From: Symbiodinium natans | Taxonomy: Eukaryota; Sar; Dinophyceae; Suessiales; Symbiodiniaceae | Length of the DNA stretch: 64,000 nt | NCBI GenBank assembly: GCA_905221605.1 | Contig: CAJNDS010002279.1 | Coordinates: 253,001-317,000, forward strand | Direction: 5' to 3' | Shown: positions 23,525 through 35,428 of the stretch, in pieces | How the letters are laid out: each line of letters starts with the position of its first letter | How positions within the stretch are numbered: position 1 is the first letter of the stretch | The notes under the pieces: model-generated | Told to the model about the DNA's origin: nothing | The model's input: the letters and a program-made list of their open reading frames with translations, nothing else | Databases searched by the model: none | Program-made: the position numbers and the translations under genes

Positions 23525-23800
23525 TTAGGTTTCGGGTTTTAGGCTTTTGGGTTTAGGGCCTAGAGATTCGGGTCTAGAAGCGCATGGTTGTGAACAGCAT
23601 GGTTGTGAAAAGCAGGTTGCGGAGGGCAAACTGAATCTTGCAGTCCTCATTGCGCTCGCGCCATTGCTTTGCCCATCACACATGATAGTAAAATCTACAG
23701 AAGAGACGACGATATGAGTACAAACAAGTCTTCTGAACTTGAGCACCATTTCAGCATTGAATGTCGCATTGCCATAAGAGCCACAAATGTTTCCTTGCAT
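23525..23800 (-). CDS. Open frame, possible upstream exon of the 22-23 kb minus gene
   Basis: A 91-codon frame contains GNICGSYGNATFNAEMVLKF and a Cys-rich tail. Composition looks protein-like. No splice sites were fixed and no family is recognised; the last residues run into telomere-like sequence. Confidence 0.3.
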   Translation of the reverse strand: MQGNICGSYGNATFNAEMVLKFRRLVCTHIVVSSVDFTIMCDGQSNGASAMRTARFSLPSATCFSQPCCSQPCASRPESLGPKPKSLKPET

Positions 23801-24707
23801 CGCCGCAGTGGGCAGGCGTGATGAAACGGAATGCTCGGGCCGATAGTCACAACAGAGCGGTCATGCCAGCTACAAAAAGATATGGAACCCTAGAATAGAG
23901 CCCAAATAGTAGGGTTCCCTCAACCCCGAATTTCGAAAACCCCCAGATGAGTCATCAGACGCAGGTGAGCTTCGAGCGGCTACCGCGGCTTGCGCAGCAT
24001 CAAGTTTGCCTGACGTGCGAAGTGGCCATGCTGTCAATCGTGCACACTGGCACTCTGCTTCTGCACGGCGCTTCTCCTGTTCTGAGATGGATCTCACAGT
24101 GAGACGGAATCACTGCGCCTCGAGTAGAGGAGTTGAGCAAGCACGAGCCGTGCGCAGAAATTGCCAACGAAATAGAGCTGCACGAACGTGGCTCTACAGT
24201 TCCAAAACTGTGCGTAGTTGATGCAGACAAGGATTTTGCGAAGATGCGTCGATGATGAACACGTCCGATGATTTGCGCGAAGCAACAGTGCCAGTGAGCA
24301 AAGAAGACTTGAACCTCAACACCGCTCATTGCGAGGATAAGCTGGATGTGTTTCCAGGCAGAATGCCCCATGAGCGAGAGTCACAGAAGAGCTGTCATGC
24401 GAGCAGCAAAGGAAGACCAACGTGCAAAATGCTACCATCCTCGAAGGGACTCGTCAGCACCTTTACATTAGGACTGGTTATTGCTTTACTCGAGACTGGG
24501 CCGGCAAAGAATGCAGCCGCTGACAAAGCTCGGACTTTTGCCCGCAGACGTGATTGAAAGTCGGTCGGCGTCGAAGAAGACAAGGACCGCCACAAGTGCA
24601 CCAGTTTGTTGACGTTGCTGCGGCAGTGTTGCGGTACGGCACTTCGCGTGCCTCGCAAGGGACGACGGTGGGCATCAGCGTGCCATCGTGAAGGCCTCGT
24701 CCAAACC

Positions 24708-26793
24708 CTAGTCGCAAGGTCTCTGCGGGTCAGCCGGTCCAAGGACAAACTTCAGGACGACTACGGTGGCATCGTAGCATGGCTCCGCTTCCGGCCACAG
24801 TCTTGTCGGTCATGTCACGGCCAAGCTGACCCCAATGCAATGAGTCCATCAGGATGATGACCTGAGAAGTCCCTGCGCAGAGTCCAGATCCGAGTCACCC
24901 AAGCACTGCACGGTTTTGGCAGCGACTTCTGACGGGAAAGCCGGCAAGCGAACTCCGTGGTTCAGGGCGAGCACTCGCAGTGCAATGACCACCCATGCGC
25001 CCAAGAGCATGCCCTCGACATCCAAAGGCGTCTCCTTGGTGAGACACTCATGCATTGCAGCAGAGGCGCAACAGCAACACTTCTCCCCCGCAAGGATCTG
25101 CCACAACCACCCTGACTCTCCCCATTCTACCCACAGTGGGGGTTGCCGAAAGAAGGGGTTCCGTATTGGGGTCCTTATTGTAAGAGAATCCTACGATGTG
25201 GGGGTTTTGAGTACGGGTATTTTCGTCAACCCCCTGACAATTGCCCCTAATTAGCTAAACCCTAAACCCTAAACCCTAAACCCTAAACCCTAAACCCTAA
25301 ACCCTAAACCCAAAGCCACAATGGCAGCCCCCAAGTGGCGGCTCCACTTCGCATGAGCCCGACGCAGACCAAGGCCCCGAGCAAGGCGGGGGTGGCATAC
25401 ATCCTCACTTCTCCAATCACCAAAAGGGACAAAGAAGGGTTACACTTTATTACTCTAAGCCCTAATCCGAGCATCTGTTTAATTAATACCACCCACATTT
25501 ACAGAGTTTTTTTTCGCCGAGAAGCCCGCCGGAAGACTACTTTCCATTTCGGTGGATTTCGTATGGGCCAATACCACCACATTTAAAGAAAATGTTTTCG
25601 GGTAGGTTCCAAAATCTGTCGGCAGGCTTCTTGTTTTGCTTGCTGAGCTGCGAAGCTACAGCACCTCAGGGATCTGCGGCCTATTGTTTTTAATAGAGAA
25701 TCAAGACAGCGCCACGGTCTTACTATTGCGGAACCCGGCCTTTCTTATTGCGGTGGGGGGGGGGCCCCCCCCCAATTAAACAGATGCTCGGATTAAACCC
25801 TAAACCCTAAACCCTAAACCCCAAACCCCAAACCCTAAACCCTAAACACAACGAATTAAAGTTCGACTGTTGGTATGCCAGCATCTCGTGCTCCGCGTAG
25901 AGGATCCTGGGTGGCTTCTGGCCTTGGGTGGTGCCACAGGTATAGGGTTTAGGGTTTTGGGTTTTGGGTGTAGGGTTTCGGGTTGAGGGTTGATGGCTTG
26001 GGGTTTGGGGTTTAGGGTTTAGGGTTTAGGGTTTAGGGTTTAGGGTTTAGGGTTTAGGGCTTAGAGTTACGTAGGTCTTGGGGCTCAGGGTTTCCAACTG
26101 ATTCAAATGTGTGAGCCCGGCACGCTGAGGAGCGGGCACAGGATGTCCCTCACAAGGCCGCCGAAGCAAGCCGTGCTTAAGCCGCAGAGGGCGCAGGCGC
26201 CTGCCATGACCAGACTCTGTTACAGGGTTTAGGGTTTAGAGTTTGGGGTTTTGGGTTAGGGGTTTTGGGTTTAAGGCGGGTGTAGAACCCAAATTCAAAT
26301 TGACAGACAAAAACTCCCCACTGCTCCCTAAGACTCCCTTAGCTCCCCTGCGGTTCCCAAGGTACCTATGGTGTAGGGTTTGGGGTTTAGGGTTTAGGGT
26401 GTAGGGTTTAGGGTTTAGGGTTTAGGGTTTAGGGTTTAGGGTCTCAAATACCCCCCATGAACCCCTCCCTTGAGGACCCTCTGAACTCGTCAACACGACA
26501 GGATGTCAGGGGTCCTTCGGGCTTTCGTGACTTGACCTCTATGCTGTAGGGTTCGGGTTTAGGGTTTAGGGTTTAGGGTTTAGGGTTTAGGGTTTAGGGT
26601 TCAGGGTTTAGGGTTTAGGGTTCAGGGTCTAGGGCTTAGGGCATTTTATGTTTCTGCCGAGTCTGGAGGCATCGAAGTTGCTGTTTTCCCTGCCTGCGTG
26701 GACATGGTGGTCGGGCAAGCAGGCGGCTACACGGGCTCCGAGCACCGCAAAAGCCGCCAAGCCCACGGTGTCAGTCCAAAAGACCTCAGAGCA
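24708..26793 (-). CDS. UPF0126 (YicG/YadS-like, Pfam glycine-transporter family) membrane protein, partial split gene
   Basis: Six minus-strand exons read in family order. 26793-26704 has FWTDTVGLAAFAVLGARVA; 26216-26134 has SLVMAG...GLSTACFGGLVRDILC; 25906-25886 has ILYAEH; 25403-25310 has MYATPALLGALVCVGL; 25097-24862 has GMLLGAWVVIALRVLALNHG followed by VRLPAF; 24801-24708 ends at TAG. The D-x-x-G-L-A-x-F-x-x-L-G, F-G-G-x-x-R-D-x-L and E-x-YATP-x-L-L-G blocks are the second half of this family. GC and GA donors with AG|G acceptors keep phase throughout. The intron at 25309-25098 starts in telomeric repeats and holds a MITE. The first half of the protein is not found and may lie beyond the gap. 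Most of these bacterial homologues are integral membrane proteins. Confidence 0.85.
25463..25795. mobile_element. 333-bp element with perfect 22-bp TIRs
   Basis: TIR TAATCCGAGCATCTGTTTAA plus TT, perfect at 25463-25484 and 25774-25795. The interior is unique, with a G9/C9 run near the right end. It lies in an intron of the UPF0126 gene. No transposase inside. Confidence 0.8.
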
Positions 26794-26932
26794 CTGTTGA
26801 CCGACGCCCCAAACCCTAAACCCTAAACCCTACACCCTAAACCCTAAACCCTAAACCCTACAGAGGCACCTTCCGAAACAAGAGACCGAAGAGAACCGGT
26901 AAGGGGCACCTGCACATCAGCACACTTTCCAG

Positions 26933-27092
26933 CAAAGGCGCAAACTCCCCTTCGGCGGTGATGCCGAATCTCGTGGCCAGATACGGCAAGCCGAAGAAGG
27001 TGGCAGTAGAAATGAACATACCTCGACTCAGAGCCCTCCTGACCGCCGGAAAGACTCCCAAAGCAGCTTTCGTGCTGCCAATTCTTCAAAAG
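26933..27092 (+). CDS. Weak candidate exon just before the gap
   Basis: TTTCCAG|C, 53 codons (including VARYGKPKKVAVEM and LRALLTAGKTPKAAF), then AAG|GTTGGA. Two minus-strand frames are open over the same DNA. Y-G-K-P-x-x-V-x-x-E-M recalls a RuvC/HNH-type motif, but nothing else supports that. Confidence 0.25.
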
Positions 27093-27114
27093 GTTGGAAA
27101 CACCAGCATCTTCA

Positions 27115-27322
27115 TCCCTCTCTCTCGCTCTCTTCTGCTTCTTCTTCTTCTTCTGCTTCTTCTTCTTCTACCCAGCGAAGAGGCCCCCGAGAGGACCCCG
27201 ACCGGGAAGGCCCGCTGCTTGGTTCGCACAGTCCGTGAAACCAGTGCTCTTTGCGCACTCTCTCTCTCTCTCTCTCTCGCACTCACTCACTCACTCACTC
27301 ACTCACTCACTCACTCACTCAC

Positions 27323-27358
<36 letters not shown>
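27115..27358 (+). repeat. CTT, CT and CACT microsatellites
   Basis: CTT-rich 27127-27170, CT 27258-27279, CACT 27281-27327, CT 27328-27357. Just left of the gap, a likely cause of assembly failure. Confidence 0.93.
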
Positions 27359-27359
<1 letters not shown>

Positions 27360-27485
27360 ATTGCTTGAAGAAGCCGCCTCACAGCCGGAGCCAGTGCAAC
27401 TCACCATGCCAAGGTGCACAAAAGAGCCTCGTCGTAATTTGTGGTCCAGAAAATGGGCATGCGCCCCAAGATCACATCCCGGATT

Positions 27486-27585
27486 NNNNNNNNNNNNNNN
27501 NNNNNNNNNNNNNNNNNNNNNNNNNNNNNNNNNNNNNNNNNNNNNNNNNNNNNNNNNNNNNNNNNNNNNNNNNNNNNNNNNNNNN
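27486..27585. other. Assembly gap, 100 N
   Basis: Exactly 100 N, the usual placeholder for a gap of unknown size. Order and distance across it are not proven. Confidence 1.
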
Positions 27586-30500
27586 CAGAAGAGGCAAGGA
27601 GCTCCTTCACTTGCTACAAAGACACAGAGGAGCTTTCAGACGACGTATATTCAGAGATAGCGAAACTCGATCACGTAGAGATAGAGACTCTCTTAATAGA
27701 GACTAATGAGTTATGTCATGTCTCATTTATCGGACAGAGCATGGCCCAGGGCGACCTTCAAAACTCTTCATTGATAGAGAAGCTATTTCGGAAAACAAAC
27801 ATGGTGGAGAACTCTCTCATTCCTGCAATGTGATACAGGAGGTCTCTCATGACCTCTTGTGAGATGGAGACCGGTTGCATCAGGGAAGTTTTCCCTGGAA
27901 ACCCTTTGCTATTCCCTTACTTTGGTGCTGAAACCATCACGTTCTTGTTCCTTAATGCCCCGGTAAACCCTTGGAGAAAGAGGTGTTTTCAAGATGTGGT
28001 GGGGTATCTCATGTAGGAATGTACAATGGTTAGACACTAGCGCTCTTGCTTTCAAGAAGCAGTCTTGCAAGTAATGGCTCTGGGTTATGTCACGGGTTTG
28101 TTACGGTAATAGGCAGACTACACAAATACACCCTCCATTAAATTCCCGTAGCCCTACAAACCCTACACCCTGCACGCGAATCCTGAGCCCCCTAAGACTC
28201 CTATGCCCCCTACGATGAGATATAGTTCATGGGAGAGCTCTTATACCGTTTATGAATGCATTCTTCTATCTTTGAGATGAAAGAGCTCCTCTATCTTCTC
28301 ATAGGAAATGAAAGAGATCCTGCATATGAAAAGAAAAGACCCTTCGAGAAAAGTTAAAGAATGGTAACGAATCCATGTCATCAATCTTTTCATGCGTAAT
28401 GAGAGCGCTCCACACTCTTAATGGGACATGAAAGAGCTCCTCCATTTCTTTGAAATCAAAAACCTTGCTTTCTCCCTGAGTGACAAAGATCTCTTGGAAA
28501 TGAGAGATCTCTGCTACCACTTTCGAAAAAATGAGCTCCTATATCTCGGAGTCGGAAAGATAAAGATGTGAAAAGGAGCCCTCCCAAACCTACGAGGCGC
28601 CAGAGCACCCGCCCGCAGCTTTTCAAGCAGGAGAAAGGCTCTTTCGTAAGGGGCGGAGGAGCTCTGTCATTCCCTCAACCAGAGGGAGGGGAGCCCTCTC
28701 ATGACCTATTCAAGAGAGAGGAGATAGAAGAGCTTGCTCATTGCTCTTTAGGATGCGGAGGAGCTTTTGCACAAGAGGCAAGGAGCTCTTTTACTTCTAC
28801 AAACGCATAGAAGAGCGTTTAGATGACCTGTTACGAAATAGAATAAATGCTGTCTCACGTAAGCGAGAGAGACTGATGAGTTATGCGACGCTCCATTTCA
28901 GGGATAGGCCTTCGAAACCTTCAATTATGGTTGATCTCTCGCAAAAAGGTAAAAGAGCTATGTCATTTCCTACGAAGCGATAAGCAGCCTAGAGACAATC
29001 GGCTTCTCTCATGTTTGCTTCATGGATAGAGAAGCTTTTCTCAACCAAAACCAAAGAGACGGATCATGTCCCATTGAAAGATAGACGAGTTCTGTCTTTG
29101 TACGTTACGAGGTGGGGGAGCTCTTTCACAAGAGGTAGGTAGAGGACTCTCTCATGTCCGGCAAAGAGATAGAGACGATCTTTCATGACCCGCTACGAGA
29201 TAGAGAGCCTCTTTCATGTAAAGGGTAAGATATAGAAGAGCTGTGAGCTCCTTTACCTATCGACGGGAACTCTTATAGCTTTCATGAATGAGTTCTTGCC
29301 AGTGAACAAAGGGAGCTCTTTCACAAAGGGTAGATAGAGACCTCTCTCATTTCCTGTAAACGAAAGAGGAGGTCTCTCACGACCTGATTATTGCGAGATA
29401 GAGAAGCTATGTCATATAAAGATAAGAAATGGTAGAGCTGAGGACTCCTCTGCCTAGTGACGGGAAATCAGTTAGATAGGACATGAGAGAACTTTCATAC
29501 ATTTCTTATGAATGAGTTCTTCAATCTCTGAATAGAAAATGAATGAGCTCCTGTGTCTTCGCATACGAAATGACAGTGTGGAAATGAGCTGTCTCATGAC
29601 CTGTTAGGAAACAGAGGAGATAAAGAGCTTGCTCATTGCAAAAGAGGAAGCGGAGGGCTCTTGCAGAAGAGGCAAGGAGCTTCTTCACTTGCTGCAAAGA
29701 TACAGAGGAGCTTTCAGATGACCTATTCAGAGATAGCGAAACTCGATCACGTAAACGATAGAGATTGAAAAGTTATGTCATGCCCCATTTCAGGGATAGA
29801 GAATGGCCTTCCAGACTTTCATTTCGAATAAAGGAGAGATCTGTCACAGAAAGGTAGAAGAGCTATTCATTTCTTATTATATCACGGGTAGACAAGCTTT
29901 TTCTCAAATACAAACAAAAAACCTGGCTCATGCACCATTGAAAGATAGACGAGTTCTGTCACTCTCGATCACAAGGTGGAGGAGCTCTTTCACACGAGGT
30001 AGGTAGAGCACTCTCTCTTTTCTTGCAAAGAGATAGAGAAGATCTGTCATGACTCCATGAACCGTTACGAGATAGAGAAGCCTCTTTCATGTAAAGGATA
30101 GGTCATGGTAGAGCTGAGAGCTCCTCTGCCTAGTGATGGCAAACGAGAAATAGGAACCAAAGGAGATAGAAGAGGTTGCTCATTGCAAAATAGGAAGCGG
30201 AGGAGCTATTGCAGAAGAGGCAAGCAGCTCCTTCACTTGCTGCGCAGACACAAAGGAGCTTTCAGATGACCTGTTCAGAGATAGCGAAACTCTCTCACGT
30301 AAACGATAGAGACTGATGAGTTGTGTCCCCATTCAAGGGATAGAGAATGGCCTTCCAAACTTTCATTTCGGGTAAAGAAGAGATCTGTCGCAAAAAGGTA
30401 GAAGAGCTATGTCATTTCTTACGCATCGATAAACGGCTACTCGCATGATTTCTTCATCGATAGAGAAGCAGCTATTTCTGAATAGAAATTCACAATGGAG

Positions 30501-32203
30501 CTGTCTCATGTCCCAGTGAAAGATAGACGAGTTGTGGCATTTGATTTTGAGGTGAAGGAGCTCTTTCACAAGAGGTAGGTAGAGGACTCTCTAATGTTCT
30601 GCAAAGAGATAGAGGCAATCTTTCTTGACCCGCTACGAGATAGAGGAGCCTCTTCCATGTAAAGGGTAGGATGTGGTAGAGCTGTGAGCTCCTCTACCTA
30701 TCGACGGGAAATTAACAAGAAAGTACATTCGAGAGCTCTTACAGCTTCTATGAATGAGTTCTTGTGATTGAACAAAGGGAGCTCTTTCACAAAAGGTAGA
30801 TAGAGACCTCTCTCATTTCCTGCAAAAGAAAGAGGAGGTCTCTCATGACCTATTGCGAGATAGAGAAGCTATGTCATATAAAAGATACGAAATGGTAGAG
30901 CTGAGCGCTGGTGACGGCAAATGAACTAGGTAGGACATGAGAGAGCTCTTATACATTGTATGAGAGATTTCTTATATCTATATCTCTTGTGAACGAGTTC
31001 TTCAATCTCTGACTAGGAGATGAATGAGCTCCTGTATCTTCTCATACGAAATGACAGAATGGATATAAATGATGTCCTCTAGCTGTTAACGCAACATGAA
31101 AAAACCTCCTCTATCCCCTAAAAGAGAAGGAGAGAGGGAAGCCCGCTCATGACCTATTAGGAACCAGAGGAGATAAAAGAGCTTGCTCATTGCAAAATAG
31201 GAAGCGGAGGGCTCTTGCAGAAGAGGCAAGGAGCTCCTTCACTTGCTGCAAAGATACAGAGGAGCTTTCAGATGACCTATTCAGAGATAGCGAAACTCTA
31301 TCACGTAAACGATAGCGAGTGATGCGTTATGTCATGCCCCATTTGATGGACAGAGAATGGCCCAGAGTGGCCTTCAAAACTCTTCATTGATAGAGAAGCT
31401 GCGAAGCTATTTCTGAAAATCGACATAGAAGAGAACTCTCTCATTTCCTGCAGCGTGAAAAAGGAGGTCTCTCATGACCTATTGCGAGATAGAGAAATTT
31501 CAGGTAAGAGTTAGGTAATGGTAGAGCTGGGCACGCCTCTGCCTCTTGACGAGAAATGAGCTCGTGTATACTTCATGAATGCGTTCTTCTATCTCTCAGA
31601 TGAAAGAGCTCCTCGATCCTTCTTATAGGGCATGAAAGAAATCCTGTGTTCGAACTGAAAAGACCCTTTGATAAGCAAAAGAAAAAGGGAAACGAATCGA
31701 TGCCTTCTATCTTTTAGTGCAGAGCTTCTCACTTCTAACGACATGATAGAGCTCCTCTATTTTCTTGGAAATGAAACAGCTTGCGTTCTCTCCTGAGTGA
31801 AAGATGTCTCTGTCGTGGAAATGAGATCTCCTCTATGTTTCTAAGAAATGAGATAGCTCACCTCTACCTCGTAATCGGAAATGAGAGAGCCCTTCGCCCC
31901 TCTTCAGGCTATGAAACAACTTGTCTATCTCTTACTTCAAAGTGTGCTAGAGCTACATGGCTGCACTTGCTGGCGCCGGTGCACACACAGACCAAACCTT
32001 CACTATTACTGTTACTACTACTAATACTATTACTAGTATTATTACTATTCCTATTCCTATTACTATTACTAGTACTATTATTATTCCTATTACAATTACG
32101 GTCAGTATTATTATACTCATAATAATATTAAAATTATTATTATTATTGCACTACTACTGAAAGAAGAACCAGCCGTGAAATAGACCCTAAAGGTCTCGGC
32201 CAC
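27586..32203 (+). repeat. 4.6 kb segmental duplication, copy 2, abutting the gap
   Basis: Starts at the first base after the 100-N gap and ends at the (AT)n tract near 32204. The start at a gap edge makes an assembly cause (allelic or false duplication) likely. Confidence 0.96.
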
Positions 32204-32861
32204 ATATATATATATATACATGTCCACATCTGCATAAACACATCTTCGCAGGTATGTCATGCAATGTGAATGTGATGGCGGCGTAGAATGCAAGGAGTAC
32301 TGTATTGCATGCACATGTACAGTGGTATGCATACGTTGCGCTCTGTCTTGCAGAATTTAGAACAGAATGTCTCGAAACACAATCGAACTGCACAGAGACA
32401 AACCACCTTCAAACGGAATATCACATCCCGGCAGAGCTGGCCAAGAACAAAGCATGTCCACCACAAACCCATACAACCCGGAAGCTAACCCGTTCCGTAT
32501 GAAGCCAAACCCTGTTGTCTCTAGCTTACTGCTTCTGACAGCCCCTCCAAAGATGCGTATGAGACATTGAAAAGATCGTGGTTTTGGGCTCGTAGGGTGT
32601 AGCTGGCTTCAAAGATCGTTAACTAAGACAACACATATTGCCTTGAACCCCAAACCCCAAACCTTGGAAGAGTATGCAACGGCGGCCCCAAACCCTAAAC
32701 CCCAAACCCAAGCAGGGCCTGGAACCCAGAGTTCTGCAACATGTTTACATCGGGGTTCCGATACATGTTTCCTGCTTGCGGACCTGTCGTAAACCCCCAA
32801 CGCCCTCAGACCTCCAGCATCTGATCTCCTAAACCCCCAAGAACGACGAAAGTGGCACAAG

Positions 32862-32909
32862 GTGGCTACATCGCCTCGGGCGCAACCTGTACCACGCAGT
32901 GCTCCGCAG
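32862..32909 (+). CDS. Sushi-like exon (S-G-A-T-C-T-T-Q-C)
   Basis: Acceptor CACAAG|GT; the frame reads GYIASGATCTTQCSA, then G|GC donor (GCTGCC). With the next exon the codon GGC is rebuilt, giving QCSAGYTPD. Confidence 0.7.
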
Positions 32910-35394
32910 GCTGCCACTACTGCTACTGCCACTTCTACTGCTGCTACCTGCTCCTGCTGGGTGGTAAGTTGACGCGTGGGGGCTTGCTAGGATCAAGAAA
33001 GTTCTGTGCCCATCCGAACAGCCCTGGCCAGAACTCCTAAACCCCCCCCCACAACTTAGCCCCACTACAATGTACCAACTGTACGATACTGCCCCTAAGT
33101 GCCCTGATATGGATAGAAGTACAGTTATAGTTTAGTTATAAGTACAGTTGTAATTGGTTCATAAATATACCATGAACCTCCAGGTACTTAGTTGCTGAGT
33201 GAGTACACTTTACACTTTTTGGGATACTAGAATCCCCCTTTTTGGGGCTTATGAAACCCTCAACCCTAAACCCTAAACCCCAAACCCCTCTCTTCTTTGA
33301 GAAGTAAGAGACAGGCTACACCCCGGACATCGCCAGCCTGAAGTGTTTCTCAGAGGTGCTAACGCCCAGCAGCTTCGAATGCCCTTTGGCCGCCGGGAGA
33401 ATTGGGGGGGGATATGGGTGATATGGGGGGGGGTAGGGGGGTTAGGGTTTAGGGTGTAGGGTGTAGGGTTTAGGGTTTAGGGTGCAGGGTTTAGGGTTTG
33501 GGGTTTGGGGTTTGGGGTTGGGGGGGTGGGGGTTAAGGGGAGGTTGGGGGGAGGGGGGGGGGGGGTGGTGGGTTTGGGCTTTGGGTCTAGACTTAGGGCT
33601 CAGGGTTTGGCATTCGGAGGGTTTAGGGCTATCTTTTTGGGGGAAGGGAGCGGATGCTGCTGCAACCCCAAGCCCCAATCAATTTAGGGGGGCCTGCAAT
33701 GCCAGCCACTCGGGAGTCATAAGTCCGTAAGTCTATGCCACCGTTGTCAGCTACGCTCTCAACCCGCTTGAAACCTATGTGGTGCTGTGTTTCGAGTTTA
33801 TGGCTTAGATATACGCAAATTAAGAGCACTAAGGGCTTAGCCAACTCGAGACAGAGGCAGAGAGGCAGAGAGACCGAGAGACAGAGAGACTGAGAGACTG
33901 GGAGACTGGGAGATTGGGAGACTGGGAGACTGGGAGACTGGGAGACTGACGGAAAATACAGAGAAGCTAGCCACACGCTGTAACGCGGGAATGCTTTACG
34001 TCATCTGTACTTCCCTTCTGGCAAACTGTCCCTATGCCAAACCTCGGAACCCCCCACCCCCCTCAATATGGGATGTCTTGCATCTGTATGTCCTCTCGCC
34101 CTAAACCCAATATCTCAACCCGAAGCCCCAAGCCCCAAAGAACCCTAAACACTTGCCCCTTTAAAAAACCCTAAACCCTAAACCCTAAAACCCGAGGCCT
34201 ACCCAGTCCATGCAACCTTCCCTCGGTGGCAAATGCGTCCACGGCCCGCGCTGAGTTCAGGGCCATCCATAACATTTTAGGGCGGGTTTAGGGTTTAGGG
34301 TTTAGGGTTTAGGGTTTAGGGTTTAGGGTTTGTAGGGTTTAGGGTTTAGGCTTTGTAGGGTTTAGGGTTTATCCACAACCTTTAGAGGTTGTAGGGCTTA
34401 GGCTTTGTAGGTTCAGGGGTTTAGGGCTTCATTTAGGGGTTGTAGGGTCTAGGGTTTGATCCAGAACTGGGTAGGCCCCTGGAACCTTTTTTTATTTTCC
34501 CTAATTGGGGTTTAAGAGGATCATATTCAGGAATATTTTTCAGAGGGTTTCAAAGGCCATCCTAGTTAACCTTTAGGGGGTGTAGGGTCTAGGGTTTAGG
34601 GTTTAGGGTTTAGGGTTTAGGGTTTAGGGTTTAGGGTTTAGGGTTTGTAGGTTTTGGGGCTTAGGGGCTTCCAGCGGTCGGGGCTCCCAGAGTCGGCTTT
34701 TAGGGTTTAGGGTTTTGGGGTTTGGAGGGTTTTACCCTAAACCCTAAACCCTAACCCCTAAACCCTAACCCCTAAACTCTAAACCCTAAACCCAGGATGA
34801 ACCTCATGCTGCCAAGAAGGTGCGACAGACCCATCTCACATCCTTTTTGCGTACAAGGTCACTTCTCTTAAAACTGTGGTCTGTTCTGGGTTTAGGGGTT
34901 CCTCATTATAAGGTTGGCCCTAGCATGTAGGGTACCCCAAAAGAAACCGTAATTTCGAGAGCTGACCATATAGACATGTGCATTGGGATGGGCCCCCCCC
35001 CCCCCTTCATACTAACAGTCCCGAATAGGGATTAAAGAACCCCGTATTGTCATCCTTGTTAAGGACTGCTCGTATATCCCAACATATGCATATACACCCA
35101 TCACCTTCGCCAGGATTCAGTACCATTCGAGAGACCCTACCCCGGCCCCAGCAGACCGCTGCGTGTTTAAACGCCCTCGTGTTGGGGGTTTAGGGTTGAT
35201 GGTTTAGGGCCTAGGGTTTAGGGTGCAGGTAGTCACTCCCTGTGCTGAGGCAAGGGAACGGCTGCAAAGGAAAGGTGGGCACCGTCTTGGCCTCTGGTGG
35301 AGTTTGCAAGACAGCAGCCTGGCAGGTTTAGGGTTTGGGGTTTAGGGTTTGGATGAAGGGTTTAGGGTTTCTAACTCTGGTCAAGGAGATGTGG

Positions 35395-35428
<34 letters not shown>

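Larger units (their letters stand above)
18950..26870. repeat. Interspersed telomeric tracts, middle cluster
   Basis: Long runs include 18958-19016 (G), 19260-19345 (G), 21798-21845 (G), 22077-22125 (G), 22447-22515 (C), 22972-23054 (C), 23177-23250 (G), 25257-25310 (C) and 26545-26610 (G). A TTTTGGG variant run occurs at 19210-19250. Confidence 0.95.

Noticed and set aside
26661-26775. Plus-strand frame with GGIEVAVFPACVDMVVGQAG that looked coding
   Set aside because: The minus strand of the same DNA encodes a conserved UPF0126 block. This shows that composition alone does not decide strand in these GC-rich spacers.
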